Notes: generated by a model not told the origin, from the sequence alone. A stretch of DNA of 64,000 nucleotides from UBA7672 sp965229115 (GCA_965229115.1 CBDDIR010000003.1:3100001-3164000), one strand, 5' to 3'; positions 42,675 through 52,147 are shown, counted from the first letter of the stretch. Program-made: numbers and translations.

Positions 42675-42797
42675 CCCCCTCCGTCTCGATGCTCCGCATC
42701 GATCCACCTCCCCCAGTCTTCGACTGGTGGAGGCAAACCGCCTGCGCGCGTTCAACGTCCAGATTGCCTCCATCAGTGCGCAGCACTGGCGGGGTCG
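42675..42797. repeat. Palindromic element, second copy with decayed right arm
   Basis: The left end CCCCCTCCGTCTCG (42675-42688), the GATCCACCTCCCCCAGTCTT segment and the ATTGCCTCCATCAGTGCGCA segment match the element at 2165-2311. The central loop differs and the right arm is degraded. The copy lies in the reading frame of the upstream hypothetical gene. Confidence 0.65.
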
Positions 42798-42986
42798 ACG
42801 CGCAGTGTCGACGATTGCGCGCTCTCGCGCGCAAGACGGCCTGGCGCGCCGAAGCGTAGCGAAGGTGGCAGGGGGCGGCGCGTTCGCCCGCGGCCCACCC
42901 TCACCTCACGCGACTGCCTATTCCCCACTCCCCATTGCCTCGCAGCCACCTGCGAGGTCGCGACACGTGCGCCGCGCCCAAAACAA

Positions 42987-43012
42987 AAAGGCCGCCCTCG
43001 CGAGCGGCCTTT
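42987..43012 (-). terminator. Terminator of the 43036-43788 gene
   Basis: AAAGGCCGC (42987-42995) pairs with GCGGCCTTT (43004-43012). The minus strand continues TTTTTGTTTTGG, a good U-tract. It is 24 bases past the stop codon of the lipoprotein-like gene. Confidence 0.85.
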
Positions 43013-43035
43013 CCAAATTCCAGAACCACCAATCC

Positions 43036-43788
43036 CTAGTGGTGCAGCGTGTACGAGAACGCAGCGAACTGTTCGCGGCGGTTCACGTCCTTGTCGCCGG
43101 CGATATCGTTGAACTCAAGCTTCCGCTCGACCAGGCCGAACGACATCTGGGCGCCACGACCCGTCGACCAGGCAACGCCCGCCTGAAGGTCGCCAACCGT
43201 GGCTTGATCGCGAAGGCTCGCGCCATCCATGGCGCGCTTGTCGGCCATGTTCCAGATCAGCGCTTCGTTGTCGGCGCCGACGAAGAAGTACCAGGACGGA
43301 GCGGCAGCATTCACGCCGCGCAGGTCGCGATCCACGAGGTTCGTACCGAAGCGGACTTCGGCGCCGGTGCGCGTCACGTTGTTACCGGCGCGATCCTGCT
43401 GGATCTGGGCGCGCGGAACGAACGAAAGGTCGAGGCCGAGGCCGGTCTTCTCGGCGGCAGCGCCGAAGGAGACTTCACCGCCCCAGGTGTTGCCAACCAG
43501 CGAGCGGATCGGCTGCGGGGTTGCGAGGTCCATTGCCTCGAATCGGGCGGCCATCAGCGGGCTCGCCAAGTTGTTCGGGCTGAAGTCGTTGCCTACGCGC
43601 AGCGGCAGGCCCGTTTCGGGCTGAGTCGGCTGCGTGAAAACGACGTCGCGATGCGCCCCTTGTTCTGTGAAGGACTGGGGCCCATCTACAGGTCCGACCT
43701 CAAGCACAATGGCTTCAGCGTCGGTCGGAGGAGTCGCGCACCCGAGGCACGACGCCGCGATCATTGTACCGGCCAGACTGGCAATCAT
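43036..43788 (-). CDS. Hypothetical lipoprotein, possible outer-membrane beta-barrel
   Basis: 250 residues from ATG 43788. Signal MIASLAGTMIAASCLGCA with lipobox CLGC. The body alternates short hydrophobic strands and turns (WGGEVSFGAAAEKTGLGLDL, GAEVRFGTNLVD, WSTGRGAQMSFGLVERKLEF). It ends in an aromatic strand, EQFAAFSYTLHH, suggesting an outer-membrane barrel. VGNDFSPNNLASPLMAARFE is faintly like lipid A deacylase (LpxR/DUF2219) but not enough to assign. Lies between nrdA and nrdB on the same strand with its own terminator. Confidence 0.6.
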   Translation of the reverse strand: MIASLAGTMIAASCLGCATPPTDAEAIVLEVGPVDGPQSFTEQGAHRDVVFTQPTQPETGLPLRVGNDFSPNNLASPLMAARFEAMDLATPQPIRSLVGNTWGGEVSFGAAAEKTGLGLDLSFVPRAQIQQDRAGNNVTRTGAEVRFGTNLVDRDLRGVNAAAPSWYFFVGADNEALIWNMADKRAMDGASLRDQATVGDLQAGVAWSTGRGAQMSFGLVERKLEFNDIAGDKDVNRREQFAAFSYTLHH

Positions 43789-43967
43789 CTTAACTGCTCG
43801 TCCCAGACATTTGAGCCTCCACGGTGGGCTCACCCAATTACCAAACTGATAATGCGTTTGGCCGTCGGACGTTCCCACTTAGGCGAAGTTCGTTTCGTCT
43901 TCCCAGCGGAAATCTTAACCCGCCTTCATCCGTCAAACAATCCTCGCCTGACTGTTCGAGACAAGCA

Positions 43968-43995
43968 AAAAGGCGGCCTTTTCAGGCCGCCTTTT
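43968..43995 (-). terminator. Rho-independent terminator of nrdA
   Basis: AAAAGGCGGCC (43968-43978) pairs with GGCCGCCTTTT (43985-43995). On the minus strand the stem is followed by TTTTTGCTTG. It lies 44 bases past the nrdA stop and shows nrdA is not co-transcribed with nrdB. Confidence 0.88.
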
Positions 43996-44038
43996 CCGCT
44001 GCAGTGCAACATATCCCCGGTATTCCGAGCCAATACGT

Positions 44039-45904
44039 CTATTGGCAGGCTAGGCACTCTTCGTAGTCGGTCCGTTCCTTGCCGCCGAAGTCGACGATCT
44101 TCTCTTTCTCCGAACCGGCGAATCCCGCCCGCTGGATCGATTTGGAACGGCAATAGTAAAGGGATTTCAGACCCTTCTCCCAGGCCGTCCAGTGGAGCAT
44201 GTGCAGGTCCCACTTATCGATATCGGCCGGCAGAAAGAGGTTAAGCGATTGACCCTGGCAGATGTACGGCGTGCGGTCGGCTGCAAGCTCGATCACCCAG
44301 CGCTGGTCGATCTCGAAGGCGGTGCGGAACACCAGCTTGTCCTGCTCGGACAGGCAGTCGAGGTGCTGAACCGAGCCCTCGTTCTCGAGAATCGAGGCCC
44401 AGATGCCCGGCGTGTTGCTGCCGGTCTTTTCCAGAACCTGTTCGAGGAAGGGGTTCTTGACCGAGAACGAGCCCGACAGGGTCTTGTGGGTGTAGATGTT
44501 GGCCGGGATCGGCTCGATGCCGGCCGACGTGCCGCCGCAGATGATCGAGATCGACGCCGTCGGCGCAATCGCGAGCTTGTGGGAGAAGCGAGCCATCACG
44601 CCGCAATCTTCCGCATCCGGGCAAGCGCCCCGCTCTTTCGCCAGCTTCACCGAAGCCGCATCCGCGCCACGGCGCAGGTGCTTGAACATCACGTTGTTCC
44701 AGGCCTTCGCCGTAGCCGATTCCATCGCCACGCCCTGGCTCTGCAGGAAGGAGTGGAAGCCCATCAGGCCCAGACCCACCGACCGCTCGCGCTTGGCGGA
44801 ATAGACCGCACGGGCCATTTCCTTCGGCGCGCGCTTGATGAAGTCTTCCAGCACGTTGTCGAGGAAGCGGAACACGTCCTCGAGGAACATTTCGTTGCTC
44901 TTCCACTCAAGGAACTTCTCGGCGTTGACCGACGAGAGGCAGCAGACCGCGGTACGGTCGACGCCCAGGTGGTCGAGGCCGGTGTGGAGCATGATCTCCG
45001 AGCACAGGTTCGACTGGCGAACCTTGAAGCCAAGCTGCTTCTGGTGAGCCGGCATCGCGTTGTTCACCGTGTCGGTGAACAGCAGGTAGGGCTCGCCCGT
45101 GGCCATGCGCAACTCAAGCAGCTTCTGCCAGAGCTTGCGGGCCGAGACTTCCTTCATCACTTCGCCCGTTTTCGGCGATTTGAGCTGGAACGGCGCGTCC
45201 TGGCGGACCGCTTCCATGAACTCGTCGGTGATGTTGATGCCGTGGTGCAGGTTCAGCGACTTGCGGTTGAAGTCGCCGGCCGCCTTACGGATCTCGAGGA
45301 ATTCCTCGATTTCCGGGTGGAAGATGTCGAGATAGCAGGCCGCCGAGCCGCGGCGCAGCGAACCTTGCGAGATCGCGAGGGTCAGCGAATCCATCACGCG
45401 GATGAACGGGATGATTCCCGAGGTCTGGCCGTTCTGACCGACTTTCTCGCCGATCGAGCGGACTTCGCCCCAATAGGTCCCGATGCCGCCGCCGTTCGAG
45501 GCCAGCCAGACGTTCTCGTTCCAGGTCTCGACAATGCCGTCCAGCGAGTCGGAGACGCCGTTCAGGAAGCAGGAGATCGGCAGGCCGCGATCCGCCCCGC
45601 CATTCGACAGGACCGGGGTCGCCGGCATGAACCAGAGCTTCGAGATGTAGTCGTAAATCCGTTGCGCGTGTCCGGCATCATCCGCGTCAGCATAGGCAAG
45701 AGCGACTCGTGCAAACATTTGCTGATAGCTCTCGCCCGGCAGGACGTAGCGGTCATCCAGCGTCTTCTTGCCGAAATCGGTCAGAAGAGCGTCGCGCGAA
45801 GGGTCGATCTTGATCCCTTCCACGACGCGCAAACCGGACTGCGCCTTGGGCTTCCCACGGCGGGCTGCGGTCTTGTCTTCGGTCAGAACGGCTTCTGCGG
45901 ACAT
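44039..45904 (-). CDS. nrdA: Ribonucleotide reductase class I, alpha subunit, without ATP-cone
   Basis: 621 residues. ATPVLSNGGADRGLPISCFL carries the first active-site Cys. RQSNLCSEIMLH carries the Asn-x-Cys-x-Glu active site and AVCCLSSVN the second redox Cys. The C-terminus YEECLACQ supplies the swinging CxxC. It reduces ribonucleoside diphosphates using the NrdB radical. At 621 residues it lacks the N-terminal ATP-cone of E. coli NrdA (761), so overall dATP inhibition of the usual type is not expected. An NrdR-box-like site lies 86 bases upstream; a strong terminator follows. Confidence 0.94.
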   Translation of the reverse strand: MSAEAVLTEDKTAARRGKPKAQSGLRVVEGIKIDPSRDALLTDFGKKTLDDRYVLPGESYQQMFARVALAYADADDAGHAQRIYDYISKLWFMPATPVLSNGGADRGLPISCFLNGVSDSLDGIVETWNENVWLASNGGGIGTYWGEVRSIGEKVGQNGQTSGIIPFIRVMDSLTLAISQGSLRRGSAACYLDIFHPEIEEFLEIRKAAGDFNRKSLNLHHGINITDEFMEAVRQDAPFQLKSPKTGEVMKEVSARKLWQKLLELRMATGEPYLLFTDTVNNAMPAHQKQLGFKVRQSNLCSEIMLHTGLDHLGVDRTAVCCLSSVNAEKFLEWKSNEMFLEDVFRFLDNVLEDFIKRAPKEMARAVYSAKRERSVGLGLMGFHSFLQSQGVAMESATAKAWNNVMFKHLRRGADAASVKLAKERGACPDAEDCGVMARFSHKLAIAPTASISIICGGTSAGIEPIPANIYTHKTLSGSFSVKNPFLEQVLEKTGSNTPGIWASILENEGSVQHLDCLSEQDKLVFRTAFEIDQRWVIELAADRTPYICQGQSLNLFLPADIDKWDLHMLHWTAWEKGLKSLYYCRSKSIQRAGFAGSEKEKIVDFGGKERTDYEECLACQ

Positions 45905-45989
45905 CGAAATCTCTCGTAAGAGGCCAAAATTCGTTAATTCCGGCCAGAACCGGCGAAACCCAACTGATTGGTGCTCCGCGCCAGCCCCG

Positions 45990-46005
45990 ACGCTAGATAT
46001 AGTGT
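45990..46005 (-). promoter_or_regulatory. NrdR-box upstream of nrdA
   Basis: ACGCTAGATATAGTGT (plus strand) matches the 16-bp palindromic NrdR consensus at 14 positions, 86 bases from the nrdA start. It implies repression of nrdA by the dNTP-sensing repressor NrdR. The rest of the 321-base gap 45905-46225 shows no gene. Confidence 0.65.
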
Positions 46006-46225
46006 CGCCACATCCCTAATGGACCGTCAACACACCAGAGGCGGGAATCTTTTCGCTTATCCACGGACAAGAAATCGGGGGATTTATATCTCATTAACTA
46101 TTGGCGCCCCATAGGCCCCGCTCTCCGATCGACTCGGGGTCCGGGACCTTCTGGGGGCGAGAGCCGCCACAGGCCACGGGACACCGATCGATCCGAGTGC
46201 TGCGCGCAGGGGGATAAGGGCTGTC

Positions 46226-46810
46226 TCAGCCTTTAGGGGGCACCGCGCCAGCCGCCGGCCAGGCCGTATCGCCGAGTCGCTTCACCGAAAACTCGATGAA
46301 CTTAACCGGCGCTCCGCTCTTCGGAATGCGCGTGCCCGTCTCGGTCCAGACGCCGTCCTTCACGATCGCCTCGTAGGCGATTTTCATTTCGGGTCCGGCC
46401 TGGATTTCCCACGTGAAGCCGGTGGCCGTCGGCACGATCGGGAAGTCGCCCGCCCTGCCGCCGGAATAAGAGCGCATCGTGTAGGCCTTGGTATCCGGAT
46501 CGTACGAGATCACGGCGAAGGCGTTGAAGCTGAGCTTCCCGTCCTTCTCATAGCCCCTGCCCTCGAGCACCCGCACCGTTCCATCGAGCATCAGCCCGAC
46601 CCGCTCGGCCTGCACCATCTCGTGCCACTGACCGTCATTGCGCAGCGACTTCTCCGGCCCGCGCCACTCGCCATCGAGCATGGCCAGCGCCTTCATCGCC
46701 TCGCGCTGCGCCGACATGCGCGCATCGCTTTCGGGCCCCTGAGCAAAAGCAGGCATCGCAAGCCCAAGCGGCGCAGCGATCAAGGCCAGTGCAAGCATTC
46801 CGGATTTCAT
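46226..46810 (-). CDS. Exported DUF1579-like protein
   Basis: 194 residues from ATG 46810 (GGGGAGGAC upstream). Sec signal (MLALALIAAPLGLAMPAFA) followed by LAMLDGEWRGPEKSLRNDG, YEKDGKLSFNAFAVISYDPD and YTMRSYSGGRAGDFP. The pattern of strands is that of lipocalin-like DUF1579 proteins with unknown ligand. Divergent from the amidohydrolase gene. Confidence 0.7.
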   Translation of the reverse strand: MKSGMLALALIAAPLGLAMPAFAQGPESDARMSAQREAMKALAMLDGEWRGPEKSLRNDGQWHEMVQAERVGLMLDGTVRVLEGRGYEKDGKLSFNAFAVISYDPDTKAYTMRSYSGGRAGDFPIVPTATGFTWEIQAGPEMKIAYEAIVKDGVWTETGTRIPKSGAPVKFIEFSVKRLGDTAWPAAGAVPPKG

Positions 46811-46953
46811 GGGCACGTCCTCCCCAAAGGTGGCTCACGGCATGAGCGCAAAGGAGGTCACCGCCGCAGTCCGCCGTCAATCTCGCCTCCGCAGCCTTGC
46901 CGGACGCAGGGGCAAGACGGATAGCTGTTCAGCAAGGATTTCGGAGGGCGGAC

Positions 46954-48291
46954 ATGATCAAGGCAAGCAAGCGAACACTCATCATCAGCGCGGCCGCCCT
47001 CGCCGCCGCCTGCGCCGGCCTGATCGCGGTCGCAGCCCCTGCGCCGCAACAGCCCGCAGCCGCAACGCCCGACACGCTGATCCACGCCGGCCGCGTCCTC
47101 GCCGAACCCGCCAGCGGCCGCGTGCTGACCGAGCAATCCATCCTCGTCCGCAACGGGCGCATCGTCTCGATCACACCCGGCTATTCGCAGCCCGCCAATG
47201 GCGCGACGGTCCTCGACCTCAAGAACCGCTTCGTCCTGCCCGGCCTGATCGACAGCCACGTCCACATCACGGGCGAACAAGGCCCGGACTCGCGCGTCGA
47301 CGAGTTCATCAAGACAAGCGCCGACCAGGCCATCGACGGCGCAGGCTTCGGCATGAAGACGCTGCTCGCCGGCTTCACCACCGTCGCTGATCTCGGCGCA
47401 GACGCAGACGCCATCCTCGCCCTGCGCAACGGCATCGCACGTGGCACGATCCCCGGCCCGCGCATCATCGCTTCCGCCGGCGCGATCAGCGTGCATGGCG
47501 GCCACGGCGACGCCAACGGCATGCCACGCTCGATGGCGCTGATCCTCCGCCCGCCCGGCGTCTGCTCGGGCGTCGAAGACTGCACCCGCGCGGTTCGCGA
47601 ACGCGTGCGAGATGGCGCCGACATCATCAAGATCACCGCCACCGGCGGCGTGCTCTCCAACACGGCAGCGGGCCTTGCCCAGCAGTTCACCGACGAAGAA
47701 CTGAAAGCCATCGTCCAAGCCGCCCACGCGATGGGCCGCAAGGTGACCGCGCACGCACACGGCGTCGACGGCATCAACTCCTTCCTGCGTGCAGGCGGCG
47801 ACTCGATCGAGCACGGCACGTTCTCGGATGCCGAGTCAGCCAAGCTCTACAAGGCCAACGGCGCCTACCTGATCCCCACCCTGCTGGCCGGCGACTTCGT
47901 CGTGCGAGAGTCCAACCGGCCGGGCACGTTCCTCCAGCCCGCGCAGATCGCGAAAGCGCGCGAGGCCGGCCCGAAAATGATCGACATGCTGACCCGCATG
48001 CAAAAGGCCGGCGTGAAGATCGCCTTCGGCACCGACACGGGCGTCTCCGCCCACGGCGACAACGCGCAGGAATTTGCCCTGATGGTGAAAGCCGGCATGA
48101 CGCCGCTTCAATCGATCCAGGCGGCAACCGTCGGCGCGGCCGATCACTTCAGCCTGACGGCCGAGATCGGCTCGATCACCGCGGGCAAGGTCGCCGACAT
48201 CATCGCCGTCGATGGCGACCCGCTCAACAATGTCCGCGAGCTCGAGTCCGTCGACTTCGTGATGGCGAAGGGCAAGGTCTATAAGCAGTAG
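46954..48291 (+). CDS. Exported amidohydrolase family protein
   Basis: 445 residues. Signal peptide (IISAAALAAACAGLIAVAA), then an amidohydrolase barrel: LPGLIDSHVHITGE (metal HxH), the Lys region GADIIKITATGGV, VTAHAHG and SIEHGTF (metal His), and FGTDTGVSAHGDN (catalytic Asp). C-terminal GKVADIIAVDGDPL closes the composite beta domain. This is the imidazolonepropionase/prolidase-like branch often acting on N-acyl or cyclic imide bonds. Substrate unknown. CGGAGGG precedes ATG 46954. Confidence 0.85.
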   Translation: MIKASKRTLIISAAALAAACAGLIAVAAPAPQQPAAATPDTLIHAGRVLAEPASGRVLTEQSILVRNGRIVSITPGYSQPANGATVLDLKNRFVLPGLIDSHVHITGEQGPDSRVDEFIKTSADQAIDGAGFGMKTLLAGFTTVADLGADADAILALRNGIARGTIPGPRIIASAGAISVHGGHGDANGMPRSMALILRPPGVCSGVEDCTRAVRERVRDGADIIKITATGGVLSNTAAGLAQQFTDEELKAIVQAAHAMGRKVTAHAHGVDGINSFLRAGGDSIEHGTFSDAESAKLYKANGAYLIPTLLAGDFVVRESNRPGTFLQPAQIAKAREAGPKMIDMLTRMQKAGVKIAFGTDTGVSAHGDNAQEFALMVKAGMTPLQSIQAATVGAADHFSLTAEIGSITAGKVADIIAVDGDPLNNVRELESVDFVMAKGKVYKQ

Positions 48292-48300
48292 GCCGAGCGA

Positions 48301-48876
48301 GTGACACCCGAACACAACAAGGCCGTTGCCGAAGAACTGGTGAAACAGCGTGGCGCAGAGCATGTGCGCCACGAGTTCGTCGCGTGGACGCTGAGCGAAG
48401 GCTGCCGCGCCGTCTTCGTGCTCGCGCCCGGCCAGGCGCCAAGCGGCGGCATTTGCCTGCCCGGAGTCATGGCGGAAGTGAACGCGCATCTGCGCCCGCT
48501 CGGCGCGCCGCAGCCCGGCGACTACGACCCCACCTTCCCCGGCTGGAACTTCGTGCCGAGCTTCTTCGTGCCGTTCGGCTTCATGCTCGGACGGCTGAAG
48601 CCCAACGCAAACGCGCAGGAGACGGTCAACTACATCCTGGGCGCAGAAGAATTCATGCGCGACGAGGCCGGCACAGTCGGCGCCGCGCTGGACTTCGCAC
48701 GCGACACCATGCCGTTCGAACAGACCCCGCCCTTCCTGATCCCCGTCGGCTACATGTCGCTAGGCCGCAAAGCGGATGCCGAGGCCTTCATGAATGTGTG
48801 CGCTGAACACTTCGCCGGTGGACCCATGGCCCACACCTACGCGCGTTTTGTGGAGCGCATTCGCGCGCAATCGTGA
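48301..48876 (+). CDS. Hypothetical protein
   Basis: 191 residues with GTG start at 48301, nine bases after the amidohydrolase stop, so the two are probably an operon. No signal peptide. PGWNFVPSFFVPFGFMLGRL is hydrophobic and may be a buried or membrane-associated hairpin. Not recognised. Confidence 0.6.
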   Translation: MTPEHNKAVAEELVKQRGAEHVRHEFVAWTLSEGCRAVFVLAPGQAPSGGICLPGVMAEVNAHLRPLGAPQPGDYDPTFPGWNFVPSFFVPFGFMLGRLKPNANAQETVNYILGAEEFMRDEAGTVGAALDFARDTMPFEQTPPFLIPVGYMSLGRKADAEAFMNVCAEHFAGGPMAHTYARFVERIRAQS

Positions 48877-48881
48877 GCACG

Positions 48882-49010
48882 GCTCGTCCTTCGACGGACG
48901 CCGCTCCGCGGCTGCTCAGGAAGAGCGCTATCTGGCTTCAGCGCTGATGTCCCTTTAGCGCTCATGCTGAGCAGGCCCGCTTCGCGGGCCGTCCGTCGAA
49001 GCACGAGCGC
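48882..49010. repeat. Inverted pair of REP-like palindromes
   Basis: Two elements, 48882-48929 and 48958-49010, are in opposite orientation. They share GGCTCGTCCTTCGACGGACG and GTCCGTCGAAGCACGAGCGC ends with the pair at 1257-1384. They fill the space between converging genes and may form a large stem that ends transcription from both sides. Confidence 0.72.
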
Positions 49011-49018
49011 GTAAGCCG

Positions 49019-52000
49019 CTAAAGGTTCAACAACGTAGGATCCCCACCCTGCGCAGCGATGTTCACCGTCACCGTCCGCTCCGTCGCGAAGCGCGCCAGA
49101 TAGTGCGGACCGCCAGCCTTCGGCCCGGTGCCTGACAATCCCGAGCCGCCAAATGGCTGCACACCAACAACCGCACCGATGATCGACCGGTTCACATAGA
49201 CATTGCCCGCCCGCACCGTGGCCTTCACCTTCTCGGCAAAGCCCTCAAGGCGCGAGTGCACGCCAAGCGTCAGGCCGTAACCCTTTACCGAAAGCTCGCC
49301 GCCAACCTTCTCGATATCGTCCGGGTCATAGCGGATGACGTGCAGGATCGGCCCGAACACTTCCTTGTCGACGTGAGCGAGGCTCGGCAGCTCAACGATT
49401 GCCGGACCGAAGAATGTACCCGCCTCGCGAAGCGCGCCGATGTCACGCTGATAAGTGGCAAAGCCCGCTGCCGTCATCTTCGCGAGATGATCGTCCAGCG
49501 TCTTGCGCGCTTCAGCATCGATGATCGGGCCGACATCGGTGGAGGGATTGGCGGGATCGCCCATCACCAGCACCTCCATCGCGCCCTTGATCATCTCGAT
49601 CGTATCATCAGCCGTCTCATGCGGCAGGAAGAGAATGCGCAGAGCCGAGCAGCGCTGCCCCGCCGAGCGGAAGCCCGACATGATAACGTCGTCTACCACC
49701 TGCTCTTTCAAAGCGGTGGTGTCGCAGAACATGGCGTTGAGCCCGCCGGTTTCCGCAATCAGCGGCGCGATAGGCCCGTTCTTGGCGGCCAGCGTGCGAT
49801 TGATGATGCGCGCAACTTCGGTCGAGCCCGTAAAGGCGACACCGCCGCAACGCGGGTCGCCCGTCAGCTTGCCGCCAACCTTGCCATCGCCGGTCAGCAG
49901 GTGAAGCGCTTCAACAGGCAAGCCCGCCGCATGGAACAGCTTCACGGCCTCAAAGGCGATCAGCGGCGTCTGCTCCGCAGGCTTCGCCAGCACAGTGTTG
50001 CCCGCTGCAAGCGCCCCAGCGATCTGGCCAGTGAAGATGGCGAGCGGGAAGTTCCACGGGCTGATGCAGACGAACACGCCCCGCCCCATCATCTCAAGGC
50101 CATTGGTCTCGCCAGCCGGACCGGGAAGCGTCTCAAGTCCTTTGAACTTCGTCTCGGCCTCGACCGCGTAGTAGCGGCAGAAATCCACCGCCTCGCGCAC
50201 TTCGGCGATACAGTCGTCCAGCGTCTTGCCGCCCTCGCGCGCGAGAATGGCGATCAGGCGATCCGTGTCCTGCTCCATGGCATTGGCCATGGCTTCCAGA
50301 ATGTCCGCGCGCTTGGCGCCGCCAATCGCATTCCAGTGCGGCTGGTAATCGAGCGCCGAAACATAAGCTGCTTCGATATCCGCGTCCGTTGCCGAAGCCA
50401 CGCGACCAATCACACGCGAAGCCTCCGCAGGCGCACGCACATCATCACCCTTCGCCGTCTGCGCCTTACCCGCGATGATCGAGCCCACCGCAATCGGCCC
50501 GGCCTTATCCAGCGCAGCAATCGCGCCTGTGATGCGATCACGCGTTTCCTTCTGGCTGAAATCCAGACCGCGCGAATTGATGCGCGCAGCGCCATATAGC
50601 GCAGGCGGCGGCGGGATACGCGGGTGACGGCTGGGCGCTGCAGAGAGCAGCGTATAGGGGTCGGTCGCAATCCGCTCCGCCGGCACATCCTCATCGAGGA
50701 AGGAGTGCACAAACGACGTATTCGCGCCGTTCTCCAATAGGCGACGCACGAGATACGGCAACAGATCCTGGTGCGCCCCCACCGGCGCATAGATCCGCAC
50801 CGCACGCTCGCGGCCCGCCGCCTTGTAGAGCGCGACGCCCATGCCGTGCAGGCGCTGGAACTCATAATCCGTCCGGCCTGCCCGCTTCGCCATCAGGTCA
50901 ATCGCAGCCAGCGAATGCGCGTTGTGCGTAGCAAACTGCGGATAGATCAGCGGCCCCGTCTCGATCAGAGCCTCGGCGCAGGTGAGATAAGAAACATCCG
51001 TCGCCTGCTTGGTCGTAAACACCGGATAATCCGACTGGCCATCGACCTGCGCGCGCTTCACTTCGCTATCCCAGTAAGCGCCCTTCACCAGCCGCACCAT
51101 CAGGCGGCGGTTGGTCTCGCGCGCCATATCGCCGAGCCAGCCGACCACGGCCTCGCCGCGCTTCTGATACGCCTGCACGGCCAAGCCCAGCCCGGTCCAG
51201 CCGGCAGTATCTTTCTCCCGCGCCAGCTTCTCCAGAAGCTGCAGCGACAGCGCGAGACGATCCGCTTCTTCCGCATCGAGCGTGAAGTTGATGTTCTGCT
51301 TCGCGGCCATCTTCGCCAGCTCAGCCACCATCGGATAAAGCTCGCGGTGAATGCGGTCGCCCTGCACGGCGCGATAGGCCGGGTGCAGCGCCGACAGCTT
51401 CACCGAAATCCCGTCCGCCGTTTCGGGACGATCACCCGTCTTCGCCCGCCCGACTTCGTCAATCGCATTCGCGTAGCTGTCGAAATACCGGCGAGCATCC
51501 GCCATGGTCCGCGCGCCCTCGCCCAGCATGTCGAACGAATGGCTGGCCGCCTCGCCCTTCTTCACCGTGCGCTGGCCACGCTTCAGCGCTTCGTCGATCG
51601 TGCGCCCCATTACAAATTGCCCGCCCATGATGCGCATCGCCTGCATCATTGCCGCGCGGATCACCGGCTCACCTGCCTGCCGCACCATGCGCCCGATGAA
51701 GCCGCCCGGATCCTTCTCGGCATCCTCCGGCGGCTGGACGATCCGCCCCGTCAGCATCAGTCCCCAGGTCGAGGCATTGACCAGCAGCGAGTCCGACTTT
51801 CCGCGATGGTCCGACCATTCGCCCGTCGAGATCTTCTCCGCGATCAGGGCATCCGCCGTATCCGCATCCGGCACCCGCAGCAGCGCCTCGGCCAGGCACA
51901 TCAGCGCCAGCCCCTCCGGGTTCGACAGCCCGAACTCCTCGAGGAAGCTCTCCATCACCCCGGACCGACGCGTCTCCGCCCGCGCCTTCAGGACGATGTC

Positions 52001-52147
52001 GCGCGCCGCCGCCGCGGCGGCGCGGCGCTCAGCCGCATCCAGCGCCGGGTTCGCCAGAAGCTCGGCAATCCGCCCCGACTCATCCTCGAACTTCCCGGCG
52101 TCCAGCGCGTCCGGAGCACGCAATCCGGCGACAATCTGCTTCGTCAT
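49019..52147 (-). CDS. putA: Bifunctional proline dehydrogenase / L-glutamate gamma-semialdehyde dehydrogenase
   Basis: 1042 residues from ATG 52147 (GGGGTGAG upstream). N-terminal helical arm, then the FAD-binding proline dehydrogenase barrel: TLDAEEADRLALSLQLLEKL, RLMVRLVKGAYWDSEVKRAQ and RLHGMGVALY. The aldehyde dehydrogenase domain follows, with ISPWNFPLAIFTGQIAGAL, AFTGSTEVARII, ETGGLNAMF and catalytic Cys in SAGQRCSALR. It oxidises proline to glutamate with substrate channelling. No ribbon-helix-helix domain at the N-terminus, so it is not itself a DNA-binding repressor. Confidence 0.94.
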   Translation of the reverse strand: MTKQIVAGLRAPDALDAGKFEDESGRIAELLANPALDAAERRAAAAAARDIVLKARAETRRSGVMESFLEEFGLSNPEGLALMCLAEALLRVPDADTADALIAEKISTGEWSDHRGKSDSLLVNASTWGLMLTGRIVQPPEDAEKDPGGFIGRMVRQAGEPVIRAAMMQAMRIMGGQFVMGRTIDEALKRGQRTVKKGEAASHSFDMLGEGARTMADARRYFDSYANAIDEVGRAKTGDRPETADGISVKLSALHPAYRAVQGDRIHRELYPMVAELAKMAAKQNINFTLDAEEADRLALSLQLLEKLAREKDTAGWTGLGLAVQAYQKRGEAVVGWLGDMARETNRRLMVRLVKGAYWDSEVKRAQVDGQSDYPVFTTKQATDVSYLTCAEALIETGPLIYPQFATHNAHSLAAIDLMAKRAGRTDYEFQRLHGMGVALYKAAGRERAVRIYAPVGAHQDLLPYLVRRLLENGANTSFVHSFLDEDVPAERIATDPYTLLSAAPSRHPRIPPPPALYGAARINSRGLDFSQKETRDRITGAIAALDKAGPIAVGSIIAGKAQTAKGDDVRAPAEASRVIGRVASATDADIEAAYVSALDYQPHWNAIGGAKRADILEAMANAMEQDTDRLIAILAREGGKTLDDCIAEVREAVDFCRYYAVEAETKFKGLETLPGPAGETNGLEMMGRGVFVCISPWNFPLAIFTGQIAGALAAGNTVLAKPAEQTPLIAFEAVKLFHAAGLPVEALHLLTGDGKVGGKLTGDPRCGGVAFTGSTEVARIINRTLAAKNGPIAPLIAETGGLNAMFCDTTALKEQVVDDVIMSGFRSAGQRCSALRILFLPHETADDTIEMIKGAMEVLVMGDPANPSTDVGPIIDAEARKTLDDHLAKMTAAGFATYQRDIGALREAGTFFGPAIVELPSLAHVDKEVFGPILHVIRYDPDDIEKVGGELSVKGYGLTLGVHSRLEGFAEKVKATVRAGNVYVNRSIIGAVVGVQPFGGSGLSGTGPKAGGPHYLARFATERTVTVNIAAQGGDPTLLNL

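Noticed and set aside
43036..43788. Lipid A 3-O-deacylase (LpxR) assignment
   Set aside because: One segment is similar in flavour (VGNDFSPNNL), but the active-site pattern and length do not clearly match.
42798..44244. Continuation of the frame that begins at 42289
   Set aside because: It runs through a repeat, a terminator and antisense to the 43036-43788 gene. Staying open is expected by chance in this base composition.
44192..45919. 575-codon plus-strand frame opposite nrdA
   Set aside because: Antisense shadow of a highly conserved enzyme; composition is that of reverse-complement codons.
45955..45985. Second NrdR box paired with the one at 45990
   Set aside because: The sequence at the expected spacing (CCAACTGATTGGTGC region) matches the consensus too poorly.
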